From assembly GCF_000004075.3 (NCBI RefSeq), contig NC_026655.2, positions 26,769,489 to 26,833,488 of the forward strand: a stretch of 64,000 nucleotides of DNA, in the 5' to 3' direction. This DNA comes from Cucumis sativus (lineage: Eukaryota; Streptophyta; Magnoliopsida; Cucurbitales; Cucurbitaceae). Of this stretch, positions 36,040-48,700 are shown in pieces. The notes beneath the pieces were generated by a model. It did not search any database, had not been told where the DNA came from, and worked only from the letters and a program-made list of their open reading frames with translations. Made by a program: the position numbers and the translations under genes. How positions within the stretch are numbered: the first letter of the stretch is position 1; every line of letters begins with the position of its first letter.

Positions 36040-38516
36040 TTAGAAAGAAGCTGAACTAGTTCTACGCAGCTGATACTTCGGTTCTGAGATTGGTTTGCTC
36101 TGCATCCTGTTGTCGAATTCCTGCTTGGTTAGACGAAACAGGGTCAGTGGTTGGAAGAACAGAAGCATTTTAGCTCACAGAGATGGTAAGAGAGAAAACT
36201 AGGTAGAAGGATCATTCGAAATTAAAAAAGAAGAAGAAGAAGAAAACTAAAAAAGAACAATTCAAAACTATATGTGGAACAAATATTTTATATATGGCGG
36301 TCAAACAACAAATGTGCATCTAATTCATCAATCAAGAAAAATTACAAGCAAGAAGAAATATACTTACATTTCATCTAAGCAAACTAAACCGAGATTGACT
36401 GAGTTGAAAACTAAGAACGGATCCTCTTTTTGCATATGATATTGAATTGCATTCACACACCATAAGCGTGACTACTGTTTTATTTTGAGTACATATTATC
36501 CTGCTTAGTTTCTAGATTTTAAAAAATTGTAATTATGCTTGATTTTATTACGTCGTCATTAGCTAGGGATATTAGTATGACATTAGTAAGGGCATACGGA
36601 TACTGAGCTAGGGAGTTAGTGTATTTGGTTATAAATAGATAGAGGGAGCTTAGGGAAGGGAAGCAACTGTCAAGTGATTTAAGGCTTGAGTTAGCATACT
36701 CAAGAGGAAGGTTCCAAGTGCCTCGTACCTGGTTTATCTGGTAGTTCTTCCTATTTTATATTTAGATATTGATAATTGTTAGGTGGAACCCTAACAGATA
36801 CGAGGGTAAGTAAGTTGTCCTGAAGTAGTAAGAGGAAGAGGTGGCCGAATTAAAGGTCTTTTGGCTTCTATCCAATATTTACAGCCAACAAGGAGAAGAG
36901 TCCAAAGAGAATTTGCAAGGAGATGGCTTTACAAAGACCATGCATTCTCTAGTCAAATGCTCAAGCAAAGAAGAAAAGAGAGTTCCCAGGAAATCTACAT
37001 TCCACAATCTGCCATCTGTCATACCATTGAGACTATAAGTATAACCATCAATCAGAAGAGCTTAGGGAGAACACCTTCAAAGTTCAATTTCATCAATATT
37101 CCTCCTAAACCCAAGTTCTAATAAACACCAGTATTATCTCAAAGATCCCCGGTTCTCTCATTGCCAAAACAGGTGGCAACATAAATCCTTTATTATAGTG
37201 GGACCTTGATAGCTCAAGAATTGTGAGAAGGAACACTATTGTTATCCTCCCATTTTCAGTTCTAATTTGTGAACATAGTCTATATAGGAGACCACCAATT
37301 TATAAGCAGACTCAAGGGATTTTTCTTTTGGCCTAGTGATAATTATATGAATCTCCCACTTCAAATTAGCATCTCTAACTCTAAGAAAGTCAATGGGATG
37401 ATAATAATTTGATATTGACTTGAGTAATACATGTAGGGTAAGACAGACAAGCACAAAATAACTCTCATAAAGAGTCATGTTTGATCACCAGCCATAGATT
37501 GGGAGCATGCTAATATTGAGAATGCATGTAGGCAAAAACATCACAAACTATGTATTCCATGGTTTTGTGAACTAAAAAATCCGATCATAGACGTTTCATG
37601 TTTCATTGAAAGTTAAAAGTTAGTAAATCAAGCAAGGCATATGGATGAATGCTCACACAACAATTCACTAGTGGAAAAATCATTCACCTTTTCCTTCTTG
37701 AGCTTTAAATTCTCTTCTTCAAGGCGTGAGACCTTGTTCACCAGTTCATTATGATAGGCCTACGTTTGAATCACTAGGTTAGCTATAGAGATTAACAGAA
37801 CAGAGAAACATGAGAAATAAATAGTCCTCCAGAGGAAAGGTTTGCCAAGTAATGACCTGTTTTCTCGCTCGAGAACGAGCAGCAGACTCCCTATTCTTGA
37901 TTTTTCTCTTTAGCCTCCGCTCCATAGTCTTCTCAAGTGTGTCTGAGGGATCCCTTCTCCGTTTTGGTATTGTTGTATCTGACAGTGTGCCAAGTGAAAG
38001 GGATGATGACAACAATCCCATTTCTGGTGAAAAGTTCTTCTCTGTCAATGTCATAGTATCAATGGCATCCAAGGGACTTGGAGAAGCCTCGGCATAAATC
38101 CCAGCTTGTATCAAGAAATCCTCTAAAGTCACATCACCAAGTGTAGTCTCACTATTCTGACTTTTCAAATTTTCACGATTTTTTTTCTTCTGCCCTTCTT
38201 GAATCTCCTTCCACACATGATCAACAGTCTTCCCACTCAATGCTCTGGCAAGTGAGAAACTGGCCTGACGTTGGAGATAATGTACTGAAGAGGAACTCTC
38301 ACTTTCCATTCCCATGGATTGGTTGGCTTCAGCTGTCCAGATGTTATGAAGAAGCTCATCAAGGTTCATGCTGCCTAATGGCTTTCCCATTCCACCTAAC
38401 TGGTTTTTAATCTCATCAAGAGTAAGACCGTACCATGAGTTTTGCCTTGGCAATGAGGCAGGGTGTAAATGAGATTGTTGGCCGTTCAATTGAGAACCCA
38501 TCGTCTGAATCCCCAT
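36040..38516 (-). CDS. Group A bZIP transcription factor, ABI5/AREB/DPBF-like
   Basis: Binds ABRE (ACGTG-core) promoters in abscisic acid, seed and drought responses in the nucleus. Coding exons 38516-37857 (220 residues), 37759-37688 (24) and 36120-36040 (26 plus stop) give 270 residues. Conserved group A blocks are visible: LPRQNSWYGLTLDEIKNQLG (residues 22-41, with a kinase-type RQNS site), GKPLGSMNLDELLHNIW, LQRQASFSLARALSGKTVDHVWKEI, and TLGDVTLEDFLIQAGI. The basic region is about 198-220 (KNRESAARSRARKQ). A short zipper has three heptad leucines (NEL, SRL, LKL). The C-terminal RRTSSASF is the 14-3-3/SnRK2-type motif. The usual intron follows RARKQ. Length is nearest Arabidopsis EEL/DPBF4 and AREB3. 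The frame is open 5 codons upstream without an ATG, so the start is 38516; a leader intron seems likely (about 38525-39767). Confidence 0.93.
36480..36830 (+). mobile_element. Possible LTR remnant in bZIP intron 2
   Basis: The block carries a TATAAATAGATAGAGG promoter-like site at about 36631-36646 and 'attagtaagggcatacgg'. It ends with ACCCTAACAGATACGAGG, like the LTR/primer-site border of a plant LTR retrotransposon. Downstream 36841-37120 is open for about 65-86 codons in two frames but has no recognised domain. Confidence 0.3.
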
Positions 38517-38524
38517 CCACAACG

Positions 38525-39767
38525 CTTTCAAAAACCAACCTTAAGGTTTGATCTATCATTCATGAGAATCAAATTTTAACTCTTAGTTCTATAATAATTA
38601 CACACAACACTTGTCAACCAGGCATCGTTTGATGCTATCTTCTTTTTTATAAGAAACTAAATATTCAACGAGATGGATAAAAGGATACAAGAGCATAAGG
38701 AAAAAAAACAACCCTGACGCCTAATTATAGAGAGTAGCTTCAATCCAAAAGAATCATATTAACCATGTAGTATTTTTTTTCCATAGAAATAACATTCATT
38801 AACAAAAAATGCAAGAATACAAGGACGGACAAAAACCATGCCTTGCCTACAAAAACTCTAAAGAACAGGGTGCAATTAAAATGTTACTCAAAGAGTAGTT
38901 ACAAAAGGTCTTCAAAATTGAGAAAGACTCAGAACTTTACCAAGGACCACACATCACTAGGTCCCTCTCCAACCCTCTAAACACTCCATAATTATTTATT
39001 TCTCTCCTTATAAAACCTATAACAAGACGCACCCCCGGCTTTTCCAAGAAAGTGGCCCTTTCTCCTTAAAAGGCAAAATGAGGAAGAACTCCCTGATCGA
39101 GCAACCAACACTCCTGGATCATATTAATCATGTAATTTTAAAAAAACAGTATCAACGAACCCCCACAGGGATGAGTTAAACTTAATCACATCCCAAAATT
39201 CCTCTGCATACTATACTATTTTTCTCAAGCCAAATGCCCTGTAAAGGAGCAAAACAACACAACTACCAAAGAACCTTCCTTGTCACGAAAAGGAGGATTC
39301 AAGAGCACCTCCTCAAACATTGAACCGCAACCTCTACTACCAGCAGCACAAGCCCAAAGGTCCTAAAGATAAACAGCATATATTTCAGAATTCAAATTAA
39401 AACTAATTTAAACACCCACCCTTTAGTCTTAAGATGTAAAAAAACGAAGATCCATTCACAACAATGAACGTAAGATTTCAATTTCCTCGAAACCAAACAT
39501 AAATTCACACAATTCAATATTGTATATCATTGATCATCCTATACGACTCTACAAAACCAAGCCAGCCTCTTGATTTCCCAATTCATCAAGAAACACCAAA
39601 AATCAATACAAACAACTATAAACACAAAAACCCAAATGTTTTGCAGCAGTAAAGCAGGGGAGATTCTTAGAAGAAAAAAACCAATAACATGAAAAAGAAG
39701 AAAAACCCATGAAGGAAGAGGAAAAAAGAAGAAGAATTTGGGAAGAAACCGATTAGAAGTAGGCACC
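38525..39767 (-). other. Probable 5' UTR intron of the bZIP gene, containing repeat-derived sequence
   Basis: Reading the minus strand, CTGCCACAG|GTGCC at about 39768 is a good donor. The acceptor near 38525 (TTTTTGAAAG) is weaker, eight bases before the ATG. Inside, 38770-39360 is a non-coding repeat-like block ('ccatagaaataacattcatt', then 'gaatacaagg', a pattern seen next to other retroelement ends here). A leader intron of this kind would be spliced out of the 5' UTR. Confidence 0.4.
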
Positions 39768-40965
39768 TGTGGCAGTGAGGAGATGAATAGATCGGATCTA
39801 AGAGGACAAGTGGAAGGAAGAAAATGAGGGGTGTGAAAATTGAAATGAATTTTGCTTGAAATTTTCCTGATTTGTCACACACGTATTTTCTTAATCAGGC
39901 AAGGAAAAATTATGAGACGCACGAAGGTGAAGAGAAGAGAACCCACTTGATAATTGTCGCTTTTGATCACTTTTGGAATTCCGAATTTCAATTTTCTTCT
40001 TGCTTTTTTGGATCTCGTTTGTTCTTACCGATTACGGCTGCTCCAATTGAATGAAAAGTTATTTTTTTTTTTCTTTTGGGTGCAGCCACTTTGTGACGAA
40101 TTAATAATGGATTGTGAATTTAAGGCCACCTTTATCGATCATCATCTAAAATGGGTGTGATTGTAACCAAATTTGTTTGATAGTCCCCATACCAAATATA
40201 ATTGAATCATTTTCAATTGTATACTTAAAAATTACTATTGGTCCACAAGGGTCAAACAACAATAATGAATAGAAATGATAAAAGTGTTAAAAGAATCTTG
40301 TTTTTTTTTTTAAATAATAACAATAATGGTATAATAACAATAATGGTATATGTATTTCAAGTTATAATCTAATAAGTTCTGTTTGAAAAACCAAATCATC
40401 AAACTTTACATTACACTTGCAAATGTGGAGAGAAGGCAGTAGTAGAGGACATTTTCTCACTTAGGTTAATTGTGATAGCGGTTTGTTAGGTACAACAAAC
40501 ATCTATATAACTCTACAATCATCCTTAGGAGATTGATCATCCCTATGCTCAAATATCAATTTAGACGGCATGCCTTCAGATATCTCCATATAATTGTATG
40601 ATATTACTTTAGACATACACTCTCATCACTTATGGTTTTAGTTTTGGTTTCACCCAAAAGGCTTTATACCATTGATGATAGTTATCCTTAATTATAATCT
40701 CGTGATCATTCTCTTATTTAACTGATGTGAGACTTTGATCACATTTCTACTTAACACAATTGTTGGAATTGTAAGTTTCTTCATAACAAATAGCTCTTAT
40801 CAAGTAATGAACACTCAACCATGATTGTTGCAATCCTTCGCTTGAACTTATTCTCCAACCATCAGCTTATCAATTGTCAATTTCTTTCAAAGCTCAATGT
40901 CATTGTTTCGGTCTAAAAACCAACTCCTAGTCTCGTTTTCAAGGCCCTAATCAAATTCATATCAA

Positions 40966-41050
40966 CCTCCTTCAAAACGATGTCAAAATACAACTCATTT
41001 TTCAGCCTCCCTCCTTTAAAACGAGGTCAAAATACAACTCATTTTTCAGC
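40966..41050 (+). repeat. 40-44 bp tandem duplication
   Basis: Units beginning at 40966 and 41006 share CAAAATACAACTCATTTTTC after CCTCC...AAAACGA. The second has a four-base insertion. Confidence 0.75.
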
Positions 41051-43022
41051 CTCTCTTAGGTGGAGTGCGTCGACCATACTTTTTTTGTGATAAGAGCCAC
41101 AAACTTTTTAGGTCGAGCCAGGTCGAGCCAAACAATAAGTGAAGTTCATAAGTCTTACTTATACTCCTACTTTTCCCAACTCCCTCCATGGACTAGAATA
41201 CTGTTTTTTTAATCCAACCCAAATAAGTCAATAGTCCAACACAAACTATACGTTGTGTTGAACAAAATTTATCATACTAACAAGAGTTTTTTTAACACCT
41301 TTAGAGTGAACTATAATGAAATTATCCATACATTTAAAATTTTGATTTGTCTTCATGTCTAGGGTTGAGTAAGAAAAACTTCACTAGAGTGTGGACAAAA
41401 TTGTTAAATGACCACTTCCCATGTTCATCTCTATAAAACTTTTAGTGTCACTTTCTATCGAGTCATCTAATATCTAACCCTTTGTAAGGACAAATTGGAG
41501 TCAACTTTCAAAAAAGATTGGTCATAAAATAGATAAGATAAAAGAAAAGGCTCTTGACTTTTCTTCATATATGAAACAATGGCACCTTTGATTAATTCAA
41601 AATTCTCCTCTATGAACAAAAATGTCACGTTTTGAAATTTGTGACCTAGAAACACTTTTGGACATTATGTTTTTAGTGTAAATTAAAATATAACTTAAAT
41701 TGTAAATTTAAGCCTTATAATTCGATCAAAGTTGGATTTTAGTCCTATGGTTTGGTAATTTTTTTATAAATAGTCCTTATGATTTTATGAGGATTGTAAC
41801 GAACTATATAAATTATTTACAAAAAGATTTACAAAATTGTGAGGATTATATTCTAACTTGAAATCATCAGGATTAAACTTAACCAAATTTGTAATTTATA
41901 TATGATTTTTTTTGTTAGATATAATAAAAATGAATAGAATATCCTACTTAATTGGAATTTGAATAATTCAAGGTTCCTTCCAAATTCTTCATTTACAAAT
42001 ATTGGCTATAAATATCTCATTATTTTTTTCATTCATGTTCACAAGTTACAACAAAATGTTAAAAATGGATAATAAATCAAATCATGCTTTTCTATTTTCT
42101 TCTATTTTTTTTTATTTTGTTGTCTATTTGTTTTTTATATACAAATATGCTTGTGTTTATTCATTCATTTATAAGTTTCTTTTTAGTACACAACATAAGT
42201 TGGAGAAACTTGAACTACTAACATCGTGGCTTACATGTACATATATCTATGCTCTTTTATGTTTAAATCGTGTAATATTGAATTTTTTTTATATATAGCC
42301 ATGGAAATCTTGCTCCTTTTTTTTTTCTTCACTTCATTTTTTTTGTTTTAAGCTGTTTTATTAATAAAATGGTTGAGTGACTTGTACTCTGATTTTATTA
42401 AAACATTGTAAATATTGATGGAATTTATTAAGTATAAATGAAGATAATAAAATGTGTAAAGTAAGAAATATTAAAGTCTTTTCTTTAATTTTTTTACCTA
42501 CAAAATTATTTAAAAAATATATGATTTCACATTTACAATTTCATAATTTCAAAGGAAATATAATTTCGGTGGATATTTTACCCTTTAATTATAATTTTTT
42601 ATAATCTTACTTTAGTGACAATTTTATCATTCACATAATTTAGGGTTCGTTTGGATTGAATTAAGAACAAAATGTTTTTCAATAATACATTTCCTTTTAA
42701 ACACTTTTTTGGAGATGAATTTAAAATTTAAACACTTAATGTTTGGTTAAACTTTTTTATAAGTGTATATGTGAATTTGGTTTTTAAAGATTTCTCCAAA
42801 ATAGATTATTTTATAAATAATTTTCTTAAATGCATTATTTTAATTTTTCAATACTACCATTTTTTTCAAAATAGTTTTTTTTTGGAAAAACTAAACATTT
42901 TAGAATCTCAACCAAACACATCCTTAACGTTTGTGGTCATTTTCACATTCAACTAGATAAAAGTTACACTATGTTAACTTTTCGTATCCTTATTTAAAAA
43001 AAAAAAGTTTTGATCTCATAAC

Positions 43023-43076
43023 TGATATTAGTTAACGCTCTATGTTATTTGATATTAGTTAACGCTCTATGTTATT
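43023..43076 (+). repeat. 27-bp perfect tandem duplication
   Basis: A unit starting TGATATTAGTTAACGCTC occurs at 43023-43049 and again, identical, at 43050-43076. Confidence 0.85.
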
Positions 43077-44799
43077 AGGGTCATAATGTAACTTTTCCAT
43101 CTTCCATAATTGTTATTACATAATGCTATATGTTATTACACAACTAACAACCTTTCTATCTTCCACTTTATTTGGATATATATTGATTAGATGTAAATAA
43201 ATGAAATTTGAATTGGGTAAACAAATTAAATTCATTTTCCACTAATTACACTGTGAATATAAAAATGATATAAATATGAAAAATATTGAAATGAATGTCC
43301 CGATTTCATAAAGTTAAGTTAGAACTATAATTTTTTCATGTGTATCACACGTGTTGTTTACTAGTATGTACAAAGTATAATTTAATAAGTGGAAAAGTAA
43401 CGCAATTATATAAACATAAATAAGAGGTAGATTAACATTCATAATCATGTCTATCAACGTTATATTAAATGAAGCATACAAAATAGTGTAACAATATATA
43501 TATGATGTCATTGTTTGAGTCTTCATTATTGATGTTATATATACAACATTTATGCTTTCTAGTTTCTTCTATGTGGATTGAGCCTCCACATCAAGTCAAT
43601 TGTTCAAATTTCTACTCCTTTCAACAAATAGTCTTTGATTTTGTTTTTAAGTGGTTAGTTGCAAAATCTAATTTGGAAAAATCTTACTTCAATAAATTTA
43701 TGATGTATTTATTGGATTATTATTGATTCATTTATTTATTTTTCTAATTTTAAACAAATTATAATTATAATTTTAAACGCATATTTATATCCACGCTCAT
43801 TTGATCTAAGTTCTTGGTTCATAGTCATTGACCTATTTTAAATTTAATTTTACTCACAAAGATAGTATTCTTCTAAAAGAAATAACTTAATTTGTATAAC
43901 TTCTTATACTTTATTGATAAGTGAGTTCTTAAATATTTTACATCTATATTTATTCTTTTTTTAGAAAAAAAACAATAATCTTATAAGGACATATTTTATC
44001 GTAATAATTAATGTTTTATCTACTAATTTTTTATTGAAACATTTTTCTAACAACTAAATGTCTAGTATTTGTTTTGTCACACGAGCACTTATCTTCGTGC
44101 AATATCCTCTCATTACTTAAAAAAAGAGAAAAAATATGTCGCATGTCAAATTATAATTAGATAATTTAATATGATTAAATATACAGATGATATTTTTTTA
44201 AAAAAGTTGTATTCTCCCTAGCTAATATTTGCTTCACCTTTTATTAAGGGGTTTTTTTTTTCTAAAAGAAATTTATGAATCTAAATTAATTTTTATAAAA
44301 ACAAATTAGGATTTTAAATCTAAATTTATCTAAAGGTGAGTTATTTGGTTTCCATTGGTATCTCTTTGTTCTCTCTTTTTTGTTCTAATAACTAACCCTT
44401 CTTGTCAAGATGTCTTCACATACCCATTTTTTTTATTTGTTTAAATTAAGCTATCTTTTATATGTTTTTTTCGAAATTGAAATATTATTGGATTTAATAG
44501 TTTGAAATTGAAATTTAGATTATAGTTTTAATTTTGAACTTTGTTAGGAAACTAATCATATAGTTAAAAAAGTGATTATCTTTTATTATGATCATTAATT
44601 TTGAGGTTAGAGGTTGGATTTTGGTTAATAAATAGATGATTAGAAGAAATGAAAAAAGTTAACGAAACGGGAAAACCAAGGAGTGAGAATAAAACGGGGA
44701 AAGAGGGAAGTGGTCTGTAGTAGAGAAGAAATAATGGTGAGGAGGACCCGCCATAGCCAATGAGTTTTAAGTTTAAAGCATAAGCATATGACTCCACAC

Positions 44800-45753
44800 T
44801 TCATTTTCTTCGTCTTCTCTCACTCTTTCATCCTCTTCCTTGAACACCCATTTCCCCCAAATTAATAACACAGGCCAGCTTCTCTTTCTTTCTCTCTCCA
44901 TTCCTGTCGCTTTTCAAAAAGCGAACCAGCTACTTTTCTCTCTCTCTCAATACCTCAATTAATATTATTCCGTTTTTCTTCCTCTGTTTGGTAATCGAGT
45001 CCGAGGCATTCTTCTTCTTCCGTATCTGATCCGAGAATCATAGAGCCTCGAAATCCCTACCCCCACTTATTTTGATTTCTTCACAGAGTATTTTCAGTCG
45101 TATGTAAGTCTAAACTTCAACCTTTTCTTTTTGTCTTTAGTTTTTAGCTTTTTTTTTTTTTTATGGGTTTTCTTCTTTTTGTTTTGGGTTATTGTTTTTG
45201 CGAATTGGGTTTTGGGTTTTGTTGCTTATGTGCTTCTTGGTTGAGACTTTTTGTGTTTTGGGTTTGATTTTGATCTTCAATTCTAATGGTAAATTACTGC
45301 ATTGTTTGCACCTCATCGTGTTTTTTATTGGTCAATTTTGGCTGCCAATTGGGTATTTGTATTCGTGTTCTTTGGAATGGCTGCTTTCTGTGATGGGTGC
45401 TTGGTGCTTATTAAAATTTATGAAAATAGAGAACAACATTAGACAATTATTAATCAATGAATTTTGTTGTTTTCTAGCTAGAGATTTTTTTTTAAAAAAA
45501 GTATGAGATTCATTAGACGTCTCTGAAAGAATGATCGATCCTACAAAGTTAAGCTAGATAGTCCTTACTGAGCTCGATATTTTATCAGCTAGTTTTATTT
45601 ACCTCTTTTATGGCATATCTTTAGGAAAATTGTTTTTGAACATTGCCCTAGAAATAATTTTATTGTTTAAGGGAGTTCTTTTTTTTTTTTTTTTTGTTTC
45701 ATTTGGTTATTTGTTTGCTCTGGTGCCGTAACAGACCAATCTGTTGGTTTACA
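44800..45753 (+). other. 5' leader exon and leader intron of SCAB1
   Basis: A CT-rich leader (TTCTTTCTCTCTCC repeats near 44885-44900) ends at a donor TAT|GTAAGTC at 45103/45104. The intron runs to TTTACAG at 45753 and contains a poly-T run at 45680-45695. Translation starts 19 bases into the next exon. CT-rich leaders with a first intron are common in strongly expressed plant genes. Confidence 0.55.
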
Positions 45754-45771
45754 GAGCAACTCGGCTAAAAA

Positions 45772-48700
45772 ATGACAAGGATTAGCCGTACTTATAGTGA
45801 CACAATGCAAAGAGAGGGTGTATCAGCTGTATCAGCTGATGTTATATTTGCTTCCAGTCGGTTTCCAAACTACAAGATTGGACCTAACAATCAGATTGTG
45901 GAGGCTAAAGATGATCCCAAAGTACTATCTATGAAGGAGGTTGTTGCTCGCGAGACTGCTCAACTGTTGGAACAGCAGAAACGCCTCTCAGTTCGAGACT
46001 TAGCCAGTAAATTTGAGAAGGGTTTGGCTGCTGCTGCTAAGTTATCAGAAGAGGTTAGATTTTTTCCAATGATAAGTTTTATTTCTATCAAAACAAAACA
46101 ATTCCTCCCGCTTGTCCATAATTGGTTTGTAAGCTAGATATCTATTTTTTGTATTGCTTACTTACTAGCAGGTTAGCTTATCCTGTTCAATAAAAGATTG
46201 AAAGTTAAACTACAAGTTTGGCACCTGATTTATTAAAAATTCATGGATGTTTGAAAATGAAAAGTGAAAGTTTTATAGGAGATAGAATTCAGTTTTGTGT
46301 TTGGCAGGTCAATGAACATTAAATATTGGAAAAGTTGAATGACCCAAGTGACAAAAAATTGAAAGGTTAGGATTTGATGTAGAAATCTGTTAGACACTCT
46401 TAAATATCATGATTGTATTAGACACAAAATTGAAAAAGCTTGGGAACCTGTTAGATGTACTTTAAAGTTTAGGGATCTATTCTAGACACAACCTTCAAAG
46501 GTCAGGGATAAACTTGTTATTTAATCAGAATGAGACAGATACTCTTAAAACTATCTTCTTTTAATTCTTAGGGGTTAATTATTCTGCATCTCATATAAAT
46601 GAATAATAAAAAAAGACTTCCTCTCATACTTAGCGTAGATATTATACTTCCTTTTGATATCAAATTCTTGTTAATAGTTTTATATTTACTTGATTCATTT
46701 CATTTGCATGATTGGTCCAAATTGAAAAATATGGATCAGTTCTCTTTGGTGAATTCTTCTTTCATAGATCTATTTCAATCACTAGCTAGGTAAATCTGTA
46801 ATTGGTTATTTATACGAAAAATGCTCCAATTATAATCTTTTTATTTGTGCAATTCAGGCTAGACTAAGAGAGGCAGCTTCACTGGAAAAACATGTTCTAT
46901 TGAAGAAGCTTAGGGATGCACTGGAAGCATTAAGAGGACGTGTTGCAGGAAGGAACAAGGATGATGTAGAGGAAGCAATTGCAATGGTTAATTTTATGAT
47001 TGCCTAGTTGATGTCCTTTCAGAACATGCTTTTGGAAATCTTGTACTATAATTTTATCTCGGGTGAAAATTATGGTTATTAATGCTTTATGAGCGTGCCT
47101 TAGACTTGCAATACTTAGTCTTAGTTCAGCAACCAGTTAAAATTAGTTCAATAGAAAATTATTGGCCGCTTGTCCTATTTTAACTTCTCTTGGCTAAGTA
47201 AGTGTCAACTTGAACTTCACCTGGGTTGATGCAATACAATATTTGGGCCTGCCCTACTATGCCGTCATTTGTTTGCATAGACTGCATATTTGTACTGGAT
47301 ATTTTTTATTGCTTATTATAGTTTTAAGATTTCTCGGCCAAGTCAGTTAGAACATGATTTTTTAAAGTAACTTTTCAGGAAGGTTGCACAGCTTAATAGA
47401 TACTGGGGGAAAAAGGTGGAGGAATCCCTTGAACATTTTAAAGTTCAGGGACATAACAAAAGCCTTATTAGGTTTTGTGTCCTAAGCATTATACTAGCTC
47501 GTGATTTGATATTCATTCAGATGCATTTAGTAGTTGTGTACTTGTAAGGTAGTTGGCCATGTAACATGAAATAGTTCTAATGATAAGAGTTATTTGGCTT
47601 AGGTTTTAGGTTTGTGTATCATACATTGAAATCTATCTACTCTTGAATATCTGTGATTTTGCATAAGGGTCATGAACACACTGATTATGTGATTGTTGGG
47701 TTGAAAAACATGAAAAATAATATTTGTCCCTATATGGTAGAGTAGGTATCTTTTTGTTATATATATATAGGCTGCCAACGGATCTGTAATAAGTACCAAA
47801 CTCGCAAGGAATTTCTTCTATTCCTTTATTATTTAAGCTTAACCTTTCAGTTCCTTATGTGCAACGTTGGTGCTCCTGATGCCATCTCTGAACTCATGCT
47901 TAATAATTGGGGTGCTTGATTCTGCTTCGTGCAGGTGGAAGCATTAGCAGTTCAACTTACTCAGCGAGAAGGGGAACTAATTCAAGAAAAGGCTGAAGTG
48001 AAGAAGCTAGCCAATTTTCTTAAGCAGGTTTGTTTAGCGTTCTAATTAAATTTTGGGTGATATTTTCCATATCTTAGAAAGAGCATGTATTAAATTCCAA
48101 CTGCTACTTTTTCTTGTTTTTTTTATTAAATAGCTTTATGATCAATGAAATATACATAAAGGGGTGAATACCGAAAGAGATAGGGGCGTTTGCAAAATAG
48201 AAAAAAAAATTTATGATAATATGACTTGTGTCATTACATTTTCTAAATTGCAATAGTAGCAAATTTAAAAGCGGATAGCCATTTGATCTATCTAATTACT
48301 TGTCATATTTGCATTATGCAAAAAAGAGGTGCTATGGACTGTTTTTTTCTAAATTTTTTTGTCATCTGATGCAATTTCCCAAAGAGCTACGTAGTCCCAT
48401 AATATTCCTCTTTGGAGCATCTCTTTCTCTCTTGCCCTCTTTAAGCAACTTTGGAGCACCTCTTATTTCCAAGTAAATTTTCGAAAACAAAAACAAAAAA
48501 TTACAACGATGTCATTTTTTTTCGTATGGAGATGCAACCAATAAATTTACTTCTTGATGTTGGTAGTGCTCAACCAAGGACATTAAAGACCAAAAAAATC
48601 AAAACATTAATAGTTACCCAAAGAGCGAGAAAATCCATAATGTTTACATTTATGTAGGATTGGTTAATTCCAGCCTGGGTGATTTCCTAAAAGATGCTGA

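Larger units (their letters stand above)
39841..44790. other. Gene-poor AT-rich region between divergent bZIP and SCAB1 genes
   Basis: No supported gene in about 5 kb. It holds small duplications: AACAATAATGGTATAATAAC-like at 40317-40350, a 40-44 bp tandem pair at 40966-41049, GGTCGAGCCA twice at 41112-41131, and a perfect 27-bp tandem pair at 43023-43076. Open frames here are short and of biased composition. Confidence 0.5.

Noticed and set aside
36841..37121. Overlapping open frames (65 and 86 codons) inside bZIP intron 2
   Set aside because: Neither has a recognised domain or splice context, and they sit next to an LTR-like block. Probably degraded element sequence.
41997..42300. 98-residue Phe/Tyr-rich frame in the gene-poor region
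   Set aside because: Residues follow from poly-T and AT-rich DNA; no promoter, splice or family evidence.
45192..45506. Hydrophobic 104-residue frame upstream of SCAB1 start
   Set aside because: Lies in the leader intron, T-rich composition, no conserved motif.
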